Part shown: piece after piece, positions 1 through 8,161 of the stretch | Numbering within the stretch: position 1 is the first letter of the stretch | How the letters are laid out: each line of letters begins with the position of its first letter | Assembly: GCA_028277625.1 (NCBI GenBank) | Contig: JANQFW010000085.1 | Location: forward strand, 1 to 41,086 | Source: Candidatus Gastranaerophilales bacterium | GTDB taxonomy: Bacteria > Cyanobacteriota > Vampirovibrionia > Gastranaerophilales > JANQFW01 | DNA length: 41,086 bases | Direction of reading: 5' to 3' | Notes under the pieces: generated by a model | Told to the model about the DNA's origin: nothing | Seen by the model: only the letters and a program-made list of their open reading frames with translations | Database searches by the model: none | Translations under genes and position numbers: made by a program

Positions 1-39
1 GACTTTTTAATATATGCTCACTCATAACTATTATTATAC

Positions 40-79
40 TGCAAAGCAACGCTTTGCATAGATTACGACCCAAGGGTCG
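40..79. repeat. Two tandem perfect hairpins
   Basis: Two adjacent perfect inverted repeats lie here. The first is TGCAAAGC-AAC-GCTTTGCA (40-58) and the second is CGACCC-AA-GGGTCG (66-79). Neither is followed by a T-run, so they are not typical intrinsic terminators. No coding potential is visible. They could be part of a dispersed intergenic palindrome or the structured start of a short RNA. The role is unknown. Confidence 0.5.
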
Positions 80-176
80 GGGAATTCTCTTCGATTAAAA
101 CAATTACTTTATATAATTGGGTAAAGGAAACAGAAAAAAGAATTAAATTAAAATTTGGTAATGTGCTAACGATGGT

Positions 177-203
177 GGTTCTGGAAAGAACCTTTTTTAT
201 TTT
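177..203 (+). terminator. Intrinsic terminator
   Basis: GGTTCT-GGAA-AGAACC is a 6-bp stem with a tetraloop, followed by TTTTTTATTTT. It is a good plus-strand terminator, but no plus-strand gene precedes it inside the window. It must end either a transcript entering from the left or a short non-coding RNA started near the TATAAT at 112-117. Confidence 0.6.
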
Positions 204-240
204 GTTCAATTATTGAGTTTGCCTACGTCACAAAAACATA

Positions 241-1260
241 TTAATTGGGCTCTTTTGAGATTTCTTTTGGCTGAGCTTTTTTAGGTTCAGCTACAGTAGA
301 TTTAGATGTTTTTTTCTTTTTATTATTCATTCCTTCAAGGTATTTTGATGTTTTCTTAAGCTCTGAAAGACCTTTGAGTACTTTGCCTTTCTCACTGCTT
401 GTTAAGCTATGGAAGTTCTTAAGGGTATATTTAAGTAGCGCTTTACGGTTTTGCTCAACTTGTTTGAGAATTTTAACTTTTAGTAATCTATTAGTAAGCT
501 TGTTGTTTATCCAGTTTGCTATGCTATTGCCTATTACACAGCTAACGCCAGAAATTGTAAGAATAAGAGGAATGGCAATATTCTTACTCATTTTATTAGT
601 TGTTTTATGGTCTTTTATAACATGAGCTGCCAAAAATGTAATAGCACCTGCTACTGCCGTTGAAATTACAGTGTGCGCACCTTTATTTATTTTATTATCA
701 AAGCCGCTTTCTCGTGCTACTTGATAGCCGGCAAGTGTACCTAAGCCATTATCTAGTACAGCCCCCCAAACGACAGGCTTATTATTTGAGGCTTTAGATA
801 TATCTTCGTAGTCAAAAGTTGAGAGTAAATTTAGTTTAGCTTCAAGGTTTAGATCTCTTTTTAGTGACTTAACTGGAAAAATTTTTTCGGCTGTTAAGCC
901 GGATGCTATGCCACCAAGTACCGCACCTATGGGTACAGCCATTGTATGCAGCCATTCATTTCCCAGAGAATTTGCCTTTGATGGAATTAGTTTGGGTAAT
1001 AATTTATAGCAACCATATCCCCCTCCGATGGTGCCACCAATCATTAGAAAATTATTGAACAGAACATTAAATTTTTCTTTTTTTTGTGCGTTTTTATAGT
1101 CATTTCTTGTTTGATACATCCCTGCAGGTGCAATAATAGCAGCTGTTGTAGCAGTAGGAATATGTTCTTTATTCTGTTCTACCAACTTTTTACAATCTCT
1201 TCCTAGTTGGTTGAGCCGGCTTGAATTTAAATTAAATTTTCTAAATTCAAAATTTGTCAT
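241..1260 (-). CDS. Hypothetical Gly-rich multi-span membrane protein
   Basis: This is a 339-aa protein I cannot assign to a named family. It has an N-terminal soluble stretch of about 35 residues. Five hydrophobic Gly/Ala-rich segments follow, around residues 66-95, 105-130, 163-185, 195-215 and 228-252. It ends in a long basic, lysine-rich tail (about 255-339). Glycine runs such as GGTIGGGYG suggest tightly packed membrane helices. The start ATG is preceded by AGGG at short spacing. It resembles in style, not in clear homology, the other Gly/Ala-rich hypothetical proteins at 34352-35788 and 36697-37467. It stands alone, divergent from the SulP gene. Envelope localisation is inference. Confidence 0.7.
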   Translation of the reverse strand: MTNFEFRKFNLNSSRLNQLGRDCKKLVEQNKEHIPTATTAAIIAPAGMYQTRNDYKNAQKKEKFNVLFNNFLMIGGTIGGGYGCYKLLPKLIPSKANSLGNEWLHTMAVPIGAVLGGIASGLTAEKIFPVKSLKRDLNLEAKLNLLSTFDYEDISKASNNKPVVWGAVLDNGLGTLAGYQVARESGFDNKINKGAHTVISTAVAGAITFLAAHVIKDHKTTNKMSKNIAIPLILTISGVSCVIGNSIANWINNKLTNRLLKVKILKQVEQNRKALLKYTLKNFHSLTSSEKGKVLKGLSELKKTSKYLEGMNNKKKKTSKSTVAEPKKAQPKEISKEPN

Positions 1261-1601
1261 TCTGCCCTAAACTATTTTATATTTTGTGTTTCACTAAAAT
1301 TAAAACCTGAAAAAAAAATTATTGCCATATATGTCAAAGGTTTCTAAACATAAATATACATTAAGATAAACTTATTTATTTTTCTTAACACTTTTATATT
1401 TTTTTCTTTTTTTGTTTTAATATAAAATTAGAATTCAACAAGGGAATAGAAACAATTGAACGATAAACCATAAATATTTCTCTAAAAAGAGTGAAATGAC
1501 TTTAAACAGTATGCATAATTTAATAATTTAATAAATGGAAACAAAAATTTTTGTTTCTTCTTTAAACTGGTTTTATAAGTGATAGATAAAGGAATAATGA
1601 T
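1261..1601. other. Intergenic region between divergent genes
   Basis: These 341 bases separate the minus-strand membrane protein from the plus-strand SulP gene. I find no ORF with a ribosome binding site and no RNA gene. The only clear structures are the 20-bp palindrome at 1538-1557 and a small CTCT-AAAA-AGAG hairpin near 1482. Promoters for both flanking genes must lie here, but none stands out from the AT-rich background. Confidence 0.5.
1538..1557. promoter_or_regulatory. Perfect 20-bp palindrome upstream of SulP gene
   Basis: GAAACAAAAATTTTTGTTTC is a perfect palindrome with 10-bp arms, ending 44 bases before the TTG start of the SulP transporter. Size and position fit an operator for a dimeric repressor or a leader hairpin. 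The binding factor is unknown. The low GC content means chance is not excluded. Confidence 0.45.
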
Positions 1602-3068
1602 TTGATACAAGATACTTTTAAAAACTCTTGGTTTTTGAACGTCAGGGGTGACATTTTATCTGGTATAACGGTTGCATTAGCACTTATACCGGAGGCTATA
1701 GCTTTTTCATTAATTTGTGGCGTAGATCCTATAGTTGGGCTGCACGCATCATTTTGTATAGCTGTAGTAATAGCATTTTTAGGCGGTAGGCCGGGGATGA
1801 TATCCGCAGCGACTGGAGCTATGGCTCTTGTACTGGTTTCTTTAGTTAGAGACTATGGCATTGAATATATGTTTGCAGCTACAATCCTTACTGGCATATT
1901 GCAGTTTATACTTGCACGCTTGAGGTGTGGTGAGCTTATTAATTTGGTACCGCATTCAGTGGTATTAGGATTTGTTAATGCACTTGCTATTTTGATTTTT
2001 ATGGCTCAATTACCTCATTTTGTAGGTGCATCTTGGATTATGTATGCAATGGTGGCTGCGACGCTTGCTATAATTTATTTATTACCCAGAATTATCAAAG
2101 CTGTACCTTCTGCATTGGCTGCGCTGATATTTATGATAATTTTTACTTTAGTAACAGGTATAAACGTTAAAACAGTAGGCGATATGGGAAGTATCACAGC
2201 CTCTTTACCTATGTTTCATCTGCCTACGATATCACTAACTCTTGATACACTTATGATTATTCTTCCGTATTCGTTTACTCTTGCTATAGTTGGTATAATT
2301 GAATCTTTATTAACTGCAACAATAGTTGATGAAATGACTGATACAAAAAGTGAAAAAAATACAGAAGTTCAGGGGCAAGGTATTGCAAATGTTGTAGCCG
2401 GTTTCTTTGGAGGTATGGCCGGGTGCGCTATGATTGGTCAGTCTGTGATAAATATTAAATCCGGTGGTAGATATAGACTTTCAACCTTGACATCAGGGGT
2501 TGTGCTTTTATTTTTAATTTTGTGCCTTAGCAGTGTTGTAAAAGCAATACCGATAGCTGCTCTTGTTGGTGTAATGATAATGGTTTCTATCAGTACATTT
2601 GAGTGGAAGTCGTTTAGAGAATTAACCAAAATGCCTAAGAATTGTGCTATATCAATGGTTTCTACAATGTGTGTGATTGTGTTTTCTCATAATTTAGCTT
2701 TAGGTGTTTTTTCCGGTATGGTTATAAGCGCACTTGTTTTTGCTTGGAAGACCAATCAGGTGGGGGCTAAGACCAACTTGATTAAGCAAGACGGGGTGGA
2801 TCACGTTCATTATAAGATACATGGTCAACTTTTCTTTGCTTCCAGTTCTAAATTTGTCGACATATTTAATTATTCGGAAGATTCCCAAAATATAATAATT
2901 GATTTTGAAGTCTCTAATGTGTGGGATTATACTGCGGTAAACTGTATTATAAAAGTTAAAGAAAAATACGAAAAGCAAGGTAAGACTTTATCAATAACCG
3001 GATTGAACAAGCAGAGTATTTCTGTGATTAACAAAGTTGATGAGTCTTTATTAAAACTGCAAGCATAA
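1602..3068 (+). CDS. SulP family anion transporter with STAS domain
   Basis: This is a 488-aa secondary transporter of the SulP/SLC26 family (sulfate, bicarbonate or other inorganic anions). The N-terminus (IPEAIAFSLICGV, about residues 28-40) matches the SulP signature region. About 10-12 hydrophobic helices fill residues 12-390. A cytoplasmic STAS domain follows at about 395-485 (HGQLFFASSSKFVDIF, then IIIDFEVSNVWDYTAV). The start is TTG, because the nearby ATG (ATGATTTGA) stops after two codons. AAAGG lies about 9 bases upstream of the TTG. It is a single gene ended by the strong terminator at 3090-3126. Substrate is undetermined. Unlike the second SulP at 18603-20258, it has no carbonic anhydrase beside it. 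Confidence 0.9.
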   Translation: MIQDTFKNSWFLNVRGDILSGITVALALIPEAIAFSLICGVDPIVGLHASFCIAVVIAFLGGRPGMISAATGAMALVLVSLVRDYGIEYMFAATILTGILQFILARLRCGELINLVPHSVVLGFVNALAILIFMAQLPHFVGASWIMYAMVAATLAIIYLLPRIIKAVPSALAALIFMIIFTLVTGINVKTVGDMGSITASLPMFHLPTISLTLDTLMIILPYSFTLAIVGIIESLLTATIVDEMTDTKSEKNTEVQGQGIANVVAGFFGGMAGCAMIGQSVINIKSGGRYRLSTLTSGVVLLFLILCLSSVVKAIPIAALVGVMIMVSISTFEWKSFRELTKMPKNCAISMVSTMCVIVFSHNLALGVFSGMVISALVFAWKTNQVGAKTNLIKQDGVDHVHYKIHGQLFFASSSKFVDIFNYSEDSQNIIIDFEVSNVWDYTAVNCIIKVKEKYEKQGKTLSITGLNKQSISVINKVDESLLKLQA

Positions 3069-3089
3069 AATAAATTTTATAAGCATTAT

Positions 3090-3126
3090 CTAGGGAAGAT
3101 ACAATTTTGTATCTTCCCTAGTTTTT
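3090..3126. terminator. Bidirectional intrinsic terminator
   Basis: A perfect 15-bp inverted repeat, CTAGGGAAGATACAA and TTGTATCTTCCCTAG, with a TT centre is followed by TTTTT. It ends the SulP gene on the plus strand. It also contains the TAG stop codon of the converging minus-strand nucleotidyltransferase gene (3118-3120), so the two genes share it. Confidence 0.85.
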
Positions 3127-3411
3127 ATAAAAATTTTTTGCATATTTATCTATATGATCTTTTAACTTTTGATGTTTTAAAGAGTTATAGTCTGTAACAT
3201 CAAACAAGTATGGGGTAGGCAACTCGTCTAATTCTGTTAATAATTCTGCGCTGATATTTTCTTTGCTGTAAATTGCAAAATCAATGTCAGAGCCTCGCTC
3301 ATAAGTACCAAGTGCCCTAGAACCGTATATTTTGACTTCTTCTATTTCTGGATAACGGCTAAAAAACTCTCTTAAAAGTTTTATTGTTTTCTCAGGTAGC
3401 CCAAAATCCAT
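3118..3411 (-). CDS. MNT-type nucleotidyltransferase (MntA/HI0073-like)
   Basis: This is a 97-aa minimal nucleotidyltransferase. The family motif GS-x10-D-x-D is exact: G30-S31, ten residues, then D42-I-D44. Such small NTases pair with HEPN-like partners. In MntA/HepT systems the NTase AMPylates and neutralises the HEPN ribonuclease (established for that family). The start chosen here is the ATG at 3411, one base after the stop of the upstream gene. A longer frame reaching 3498 would overlap that gene by 86 bases and add a non-conserved hydrophobic leader. It is the last gene of an operon aroF-tyrA-HEPN-MNT. Whether this pair is an active toxin-antitoxin system or a housekeeping enzyme pair cannot be told from sequence. 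Confidence 0.88.
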   Translation of the reverse strand: MDFGLPEKTIKLLREFFSRYPEIEEVKIYGSRALGTYERGSDIDFAIYSKENISAELLTELDELPTPYLFDVTDYNSLKHQKLKDHIDKYAKNFYKN

Positions 3412-3412
3412 T

Positions 3413-3814
3413 TTATAATCTTTCTTTAAAGTAACTATGAACCTGCTCGATAGAAGGTACATAGTTATTAACAATATGATCAATGGCAGTTTTAGCATTC
3501 TCTTCGCTGTATGTATGCGACATTAAGTTTCTATCCTCAAGCATATCAATCCATACCTGGCCATCTTCTATTATTTCATTGGTAAATGCCTGTTTTATGG
3601 TTTCTCTTGGCATGTTTACTTTGATTCCTTCATGTTTAAGAAAGTCTTTCATTGTTTTCCAGCCAAGCTCGTATGTAAACTCAAATGCCTGTATCATCGC
3701 CATTTGATATATTTCATTATTATTATCTTTTTTGTATACTTCAATAACCATTTTTAGCTTATTAAAAGCATTTTCAAAATTTTCAAATCTTTGCTTCCAT
3801 CTTACTTCAAGCAT
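3413..3814 (-). CDS. HI0074-family HEPN-like NTase partner
   Basis: This 133-aa, all-helical protein is of the nucleotidyltransferase substrate-binding family (HI0074, PF08780 type). The family core is visible: EFTYELGWKTMKDFL (about 45-59) and PRETIKQAF (69-77). It carries RNLMSHTY at 95-102, an R-x4-H-x-Y motif like the catalytic and AMPylation-target motif of HepT ribonuclease toxins. The start ATG has GGGAG six bases upstream. It begins 16 bases after tyrA and is followed after one base by the MNT gene, so the two are surely co-expressed. Toxin activity is inference from the motif. The structurally known Haemophilus HI0073/HI0074 pair shows the same two-protein arrangement. Confidence 0.88.
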   Translation of the reverse strand: MLEVRWKQRFENFENAFNKLKMVIEVYKKDNNNEIYQMAMIQAFEFTYELGWKTMKDFLKHEGIKVNMPRETIKQAFTNEIIEDGQVWIDMLEDRNLMSHTYSEENAKTAIDHIVNNYVPSIEQVHSYFKERL

Positions 3815-3830
3815 TTAAGACTCCCAATTT

Positions 3831-4709
3831 TTATAATAATTTATTTTTGCCGTCTTCTGTATACATATTCATTCTTGACTTAGCTATATCTGCTATTAGC
3901 TCAAAAAATTTTTCTTTATCAACTGATAATAAATCTTCTAAAGAGGTTAAACTGTCTTTTAGCCCGTTGGATGCATTTAAGACATTTTGTATATTATTAG
4001 TTATCATATCTTGCGCTAGTTCAACATTAGTGGCAGCAAGTCTTGTGCTGTCCCTAAAGCCGCTGGCGGCTAATTTGAGGGCAAGTTCTTTGACGTCTCT
4101 ATCGGGATAGTTATTAACATAAGAATATAATGCCTGGCTCAAAAACAATGGCATGTGGCTTATTAGTGCAACTGCACTATCATGTTGTTTAGCGTCTGCT
4201 ACGACTGCTTTAGCGCCGGTGTTGTTTATTATATTTGTTAAAATACCTATATCTTGTTTATTAGTGTTTTTTGAGGGGGTTAATACCCATTTAGCCTCAA
4301 TATATAAGTCATCTAATGCGCTATCTATGCCTTTATATTCAGTACCAGCCATAGGATGCCCGCCGATGAATTTTATAGGCTTTTGTAGGTTATCTACATA
4401 TTCCATTACAAAGCTTTTTAAGCTTGCAACATCTGTTATGATAGCATTTGCATCGGCATGATCGATAACATTATCAATCATAGTTTTGATTTTATTAATA
4501 GGAGTGCAGATAAATATTATATCTGCACTCTTTATAACACTTAAATCAGTTGAGTAAACATCCGCAAGCTTTTGTTCTTTTGCTTTTTGGATAGTTTCTT
4601 CTCTTCTGGCAATAGCAATAAGCTCGTACTGTTTATTTTTTAAGCTTTTTAAAATAGAGCCGCCGATTAGCCCCAGTCCTATTACTGCTATTTTTAAGTT
4701 TTTATCCAT
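3831..4709 (-). CDS. tyrA: Prephenate dehydrogenase
   Basis: This 292-aa enzyme oxidatively decarboxylates prephenate to 4-hydroxyphenylpyruvate (or arogenate to tyrosine) in tyrosine synthesis. The N-terminal Rossmann motif GLGLIGGS is at residues 11-18. The family motif GHPMAGTEYKG and the C-terminal helical dimerisation domain (about 175-290, with SGFRDSTRLAATN) are present. There is no fused chorismate mutase or ACT domain, so it is the short monofunctional form. Its ATG abuts the aroF stop codon with no gap, so translation is probably coupled. NAD versus NADP and prephenate versus arogenate preference cannot be read with certainty. Confidence 0.93.
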   Translation of the reverse strand: MDKNLKIAVIGLGLIGGSILKSLKNKQYELIAIARREETIQKAKEQKLADVYSTDLSVIKSADIIFICTPINKIKTMIDNVIDHADANAIITDVASLKSFVMEYVDNLQKPIKFIGGHPMAGTEYKGIDSALDDLYIEAKWVLTPSKNTNKQDIGILTNIINNTGAKAVVADAKQHDSAVALISHMPLFLSQALYSYVNNYPDRDVKELALKLAASGFRDSTRLAATNVELAQDMITNNIQNVLNASNGLKDSLTSLEDLLSVDKEKFFELIADIAKSRMNMYTEDGKNKLL

Positions 4710-5747
4710 TTATTTTACTGCTTTTTCTTTTTTTACAAGCAAGTCAACAATTGAGTTTAACTCTTTCATTACAGATTGGAACATAGGAATGTCCAAGCTT
4801 TGTCCACCATCAGAGTATGCTTTATCCGGTTCATGGTGAACTTCTATCATTAGGCCATGTGTGCCTGCCGCAATAGCAGCTTTTGACATTGGTTCTATCA
4901 AGTATCTTCTTCCTGTTCCATGACTTGGGTCTACCATTATTGGCAGGTGAGAGTATTTTTTAACAATTGGCACTACTGATAAATCTAATGTATTTCTTGT
5001 ATACTTGGCATCTATACCTTTTACGCCCCTTTCGCAAAGGATAACGTTAGGATTGCCTGCGTACATAATATGCTCTGCAGCTAAGAGGAATTCTCTTATG
5101 GTTGCAGCTGCACCTCTTTTTAGCATAACAGGCTTATTGCATTGTCCAACAGCTTTTAAAAGCTTGAAGTTTTGCATGTTTCTTGCGCCAATTTGAACAA
5201 TATCAGCATATTTGCATACCAGACCAACATCTTGGCTGTCCATTACTTCTGTAATTATTAATAATCCTGTTTGATCGCTTGCTTCTTTTAAGTATTTTAA
5301 TCCTGTTTCCTCTAGGCCCTGGAAGTCATAAGGGCTTGTTCTCGGTTTAAATGCACCGCCTCTTAAAACTTGAGCTCCGGTTTCTTTGATTGCATGAGCT
5401 ACTTTTAAAAGACCTTCTTTGTTGTCTTCTACGCTACAAGGACCGGCCATAACAACAGGAGGGTGATCTCCACCTATTTTTACACCCCTGCCGAGGTCAA
5501 TTATTGTATCGTCTTTTTTGCTTTCTCTGCTTGCAAGCTTAAAAGGCTCTTGAATAAGCTGAATTTCTCTTACGCCTTCCATTGCAGCAATTGTTGCAGG
5601 ATCAATAAGCCTTTTATCGCCTATTGCCGCAATAACGGTCATTACATCTCCACGGTTAAGAATGGTTCTAAAGCCTAAGTTTTCCATTCTTCCGACAACT
5701 TTTTGTATCTCTTCTTCAACCGCTGACGGTTCCATTATAATTATCAT
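4710..5747 (-). CDS. aroF: 3-deoxy-7-phosphoheptulonate (DAHP) synthase, type I-beta
   Basis: This 345-aa enzyme makes the first shikimate-pathway intermediate from phosphoenolpyruvate and erythrose 4-phosphate. Residues 1-75 form a ferredoxin-like regulatory domain as in Thermotoga-type DAHP synthases. The barrel follows with MAGPCSVE, GGAFKPRTSPYDFQG, QIGARNMQNF, PVMLKRG and VDPSHGTGRR. These include the metal-binding Cys and His and the phosphate-binding Arg/Lys residues. The start ATG at 5747 has a strong GGAGG (5755-5759). It heads the operon aroF-tyrA-HEPN-MNT. Feedback control by tyrosine through the N-terminal domain is typical of this architecture, and the tyrA neighbour fits that. 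Confidence 0.95.
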   Translation of the reverse strand: MIIIMEPSAVEEEIQKVVGRMENLGFRTILNRGDVMTVIAAIGDKRLIDPATIAAMEGVREIQLIQEPFKLASRESKKDDTIIDLGRGVKIGGDHPPVVMAGPCSVEDNKEGLLKVAHAIKETGAQVLRGGAFKPRTSPYDFQGLEETGLKYLKEASDQTGLLIITEVMDSQDVGLVCKYADIVQIGARNMQNFKLLKAVGQCNKPVMLKRGAAATIREFLLAAEHIMYAGNPNVILCERGVKGIDAKYTRNTLDLSVVPIVKKYSHLPIMVDPSHGTGRRYLIEPMSKAAIAAGTHGLMIEVHHEPDKAYSDGGQSLDIPMFQSVMKELNSIVDLLVKKEKAVK

Positions 5748-5821
5748 TTTTTTACCTCCGGGGCTATTTAAAATTCACCAGTATAAATAATAATCTAAAA
5801 AAATATTAGTGTAAAATTTAA

Positions 5822-6037
5822 CTATCCACCACCAAAGAAGCCAACAATCTCTATTGTGTCACCGTCTTTTAAAACAGTACTTTCGTAGGCGTCTTTAGGC
5901 ACTATTTCTAAGTTTTTTTCTACAACAAACATCGAATTCGTTTTTATGTTTAAACTTTCCACAACATCATTTATTGTGCTGGTTGGTATGAATTCTTTTT
6001 CTTGCGCGTTAACAGTTACTTTTATTTTGCTATTCAT
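5822..6037 (-). CDS. thiS: ThiS/MoaD-family sulfur carrier protein
   Basis: This 71-aa beta-grasp protein ends in Gly-Gly-Gly (GFFGGG), the C-terminus that is adenylated and thiocarboxylated in sulfur carriers. Residues such as [20 protein letters not shown] match ThiS (thiazole synthesis) better than MoaD. The ATG at 6037 with GAGGA just upstream is preferred over a TTG six codons earlier that lacks a ribosome binding site. It follows moeA after 19 bases. That raises the alternative that it serves molybdopterin synthesis as a MoaD-like carrier. No thiazole-synthesis genes are in the window. Confidence 0.82.
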   Translation of the reverse strand: MNSKIKVTVNAQEKEFIPTSTINDVVESLNIKTNSMFVVEKNLEIVPKDAYESTVLKDGDTIEIVGFFGGG

Positions 6038-6056
6038 ACATTCCTCAAAATACAAA

Positions 6057-7322
6057 CTAAAATAATAACACTTCTACTCTATCACCTTCATATAACTTAG
6101 TGCAATCAGCAGGTAATTTAACGTAGCCGTGAGCTTTTACAAGGGTTGATAAGCTTGATGGCTTTCCTGCATAAGGATATGCTGTTATTCTGCCATTATC
6201 TTGTTTTTTTAATCTTACTCTTATGTAGTCATCAGTATCCAGTGGTGACTCCACATCTTTTTCTAACACTGCGTCAAGCCTTACGTTGTCTTTGTGTTCC
6301 TGCCAAAAAGACCTTGGATTGCCAGCTAATTGAACAATTAAAGACTTTATAAAAACTAAAAATGCTGTAACGTTAGCTGCTGGATGGCCTGATAATCCTA
6401 TAACAGGCTTTTCTTCTATATAAGCTAATAGTGTATGCTTGCCCGGGCGCATTGCTATATCGTTAGATATCATTCGAGAGTTTTTAAAGTCTTTAATGAC
6501 TTCGTAAGTAAAGTCATCAGCACCAATGGAGCTGCCACCTGAGATGATTACTACATCAGACGTTTTTACAGCTTTTTCTATAGATTTTTTTATCATATCA
6601 GGATTATCTTTGATAATAGGCATTATTTCACTGATTCCACCTAGTTGTTTAACCAGGCCCCTTAATACATAGCTGTTTGTTTCATAAATTTTACCAGGCT
6701 CTAGCTTTTCATTAATATTTAAGAGTTCATCACCAACAGGTTGAACTGATATAACAGGTTTTTTAAATACTTTAACTTTTTTAAATCCAAGATTAATCAT
6801 TCCACCAATGTCGAGTGGCCTTACTTTTCTTTGTTTTCTGATAAAAATATTGCCTTGTTTTATATCATCGCCTTTTTTATAAACATTTTCGCCTGAGATT
6901 ATGCTTTTAAAAACTCTAATGCATTTTCCTTCAACTGATGTAAATTCAGGTGATACAACTGCGTTGGTATTTTGAGGCAGTAAAGTTCCTGAAGATATTT
7001 TTATTCCTTGATTTTTTTCTAGTTTAATTATTTTATTATTTGTTATATGGGTGTCTTCAACAATTTCTATGCAAACGGGATTTCCATCGTCTGCAAGTGC
7101 AACATCTCCTGAGTTTATAGCATATCCGTCAGTCTGGGCTAAGTCATGTGTAGGCAAATCAAATTGTGCCACAATATCATCATATAAAATTCTGCCTAAT
7201 GAATCTGATACGCAGATTTCTTCGCTTTCTAATTTTTTATCGCCAAGTTCATTTAAAAATTTGTTTAATGCAATATCCACACTCTCATAATTTGTCGGGT
7301 TATCATTATCTATACTATACAT
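6057..7322 (-). CDS. moeA: Molybdopterin molybdenumtransferase
   Basis: This 421-aa protein inserts molybdenum (or tungsten) into adenylated molybdopterin. Family motifs are present: [15 protein letters not shown] near the N-terminus, [15 protein letters not shown] (molybdopterin-binding region), RPGKHTLLA and [13 protein letters not shown]. The C-terminal beta domain (about 350-421) is complete. The ATG at 7322 is preceded by GGAG at 6-base spacing. A start 30 bases further upstream lacks such a site. It forms a likely two-gene operon with the sulfur carrier downstream. No moaA, moaC, moaE or molybdoenzyme gene is visible here, so the user of the cofactor must be elsewhere. Confidence 0.92.
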   Translation of the reverse strand: MYSIDNDNPTNYESVDIALNKFLNELGDKKLESEEICVSDSLGRILYDDIVAQFDLPTHDLAQTDGYAINSGDVALADDGNPVCIEIVEDTHITNNKIIKLEKNQGIKISSGTLLPQNTNAVVSPEFTSVEGKCIRVFKSIISGENVYKKGDDIKQGNIFIRKQRKVRPLDIGGMINLGFKKVKVFKKPVISVQPVGDELLNINEKLEPGKIYETNSYVLRGLVKQLGGISEIMPIIKDNPDMIKKSIEKAVKTSDVVIISGGSSIGADDFTYEVIKDFKNSRMISNDIAMRPGKHTLLAYIEEKPVIGLSGHPAANVTAFLVFIKSLIVQLAGNPRSFWQEHKDNVRLDAVLEKDVESPLDTDDYIRVRLKKQDNGRITAYPYAGKPSSLSTLVKAHGYVKLPADCTKLYEGDRVEVLLF

Positions 7323-7468
7323 TTTAAACTCCACAACTTTAACTACTTTCATTATACTTTAAAAGAAAATTTTTAAACTCTGGTTTGTATTTTCAAAATA
7401 CTTGCTATATCATTATTTAGTAGTTTTAACTTATTTTATTACTTCCTTTGAAAATAAAAGGAGAAAAT

Positions 7469-8134
7469 ATGTCCAAACAAGCATTTGCTCTGGAAAGTTA
7501 TATTGACCATACAATTTTAAAGCCGGAAGCTACTATTGAGGATATTAAAAATACTTTAGATCAGGCGAAGAAACATAATTTTGTAGCAGTATGTATAAAT
7601 CCTGCATATATAAAACTTGTAAAGGATTATCTTAAAGATGCTGATGTAAAAATTGTTACTGTTATAGATTTTCCTCTAGGGGCAGGTACGCAAGAATTAA
7701 AAGAATTTGAAACAGAACAATCGATTAAACACGGTGCTGATGAAGTTGACTTGGTTATCGATGTTGGTGCTATAAAAAGCAAGGACTATGCTAAGGCTCA
7801 AAAAGACATTGAATTGGTTGTTAACAAAGCTAAGGGACGCATTGTGAAAGTAATTCTTGAAACAGACTTGCTGACAAAAGAAGAAATTGTTGAAAGCTGT
7901 AAAATAGTTGTAAATGCAGGAGCAGACTTTGTTAAAACATCTACAGGATTTGTAAAAAATGGGGTTGGAGCTACTGTTGAAAATGTAAGACTCATGAAAA
8001 AAATTGTAAAGCCATTTGGGCTAAAGGTAAAAGCTAGCGGTGGCATAAAAACAAAGGATCAAGCACTTGCAATGATAGAAGCCGGAGCTGATAGAATTGG
8101 CACAAGCTCAGGTGTGAAAATAGTTAACGGGTAA
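7469..8134 (+). CDS. deoC: Deoxyribose-phosphate aldolase
   Basis: This 221-aa class I aldolase cleaves 2-deoxyribose 5-phosphate to glyceraldehyde 3-phosphate and acetaldehyde in deoxynucleoside salvage. The Schiff-base lysine is in FVKTSTG (K156). The second active-site lysine is in VKASGGIKT (K188), and the catalytic Asp is in DEVDLVID (about D94). The N-terminal YIDHTILKP is the family signature. The ATG at 7469 has AAAGGAG six bases upstream. An upstream TTG in frame has none. It starts a plus-strand cluster with a PHP-domain gene and a YjbQ gene. The PfkB and ROK sugar kinases further on could feed related sugar phosphates, but no operon links them. Confidence 0.95.
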   Translation: MSKQAFALESYIDHTILKPEATIEDIKNTLDQAKKHNFVAVCINPAYIKLVKDYLKDADVKIVTVIDFPLGAGTQELKEFETEQSIKHGADEVDLVIDVGAIKSKDYAKAQKDIELVVNKAKGRIVKVILETDLLTKEEIVESCKIVVNAGADFVKTSTGFVKNGVGATVENVRLMKKIVKPFGLKVKASGGIKTKDQALAMIEAGADRIGTSSGVKIVNG

Positions 8135-8161
8135 ATTTATTATATTACAAAGGTTTTAGAT

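Noticed and set aside
3412-3498. N-terminal extension of the MNT nucleotidyltransferase
   Set aside because: It would overlap the HEPN-like gene by 86 bases and add a hydrophobic leader. The ATG at 3411 fits the family and the 1-base spacing.
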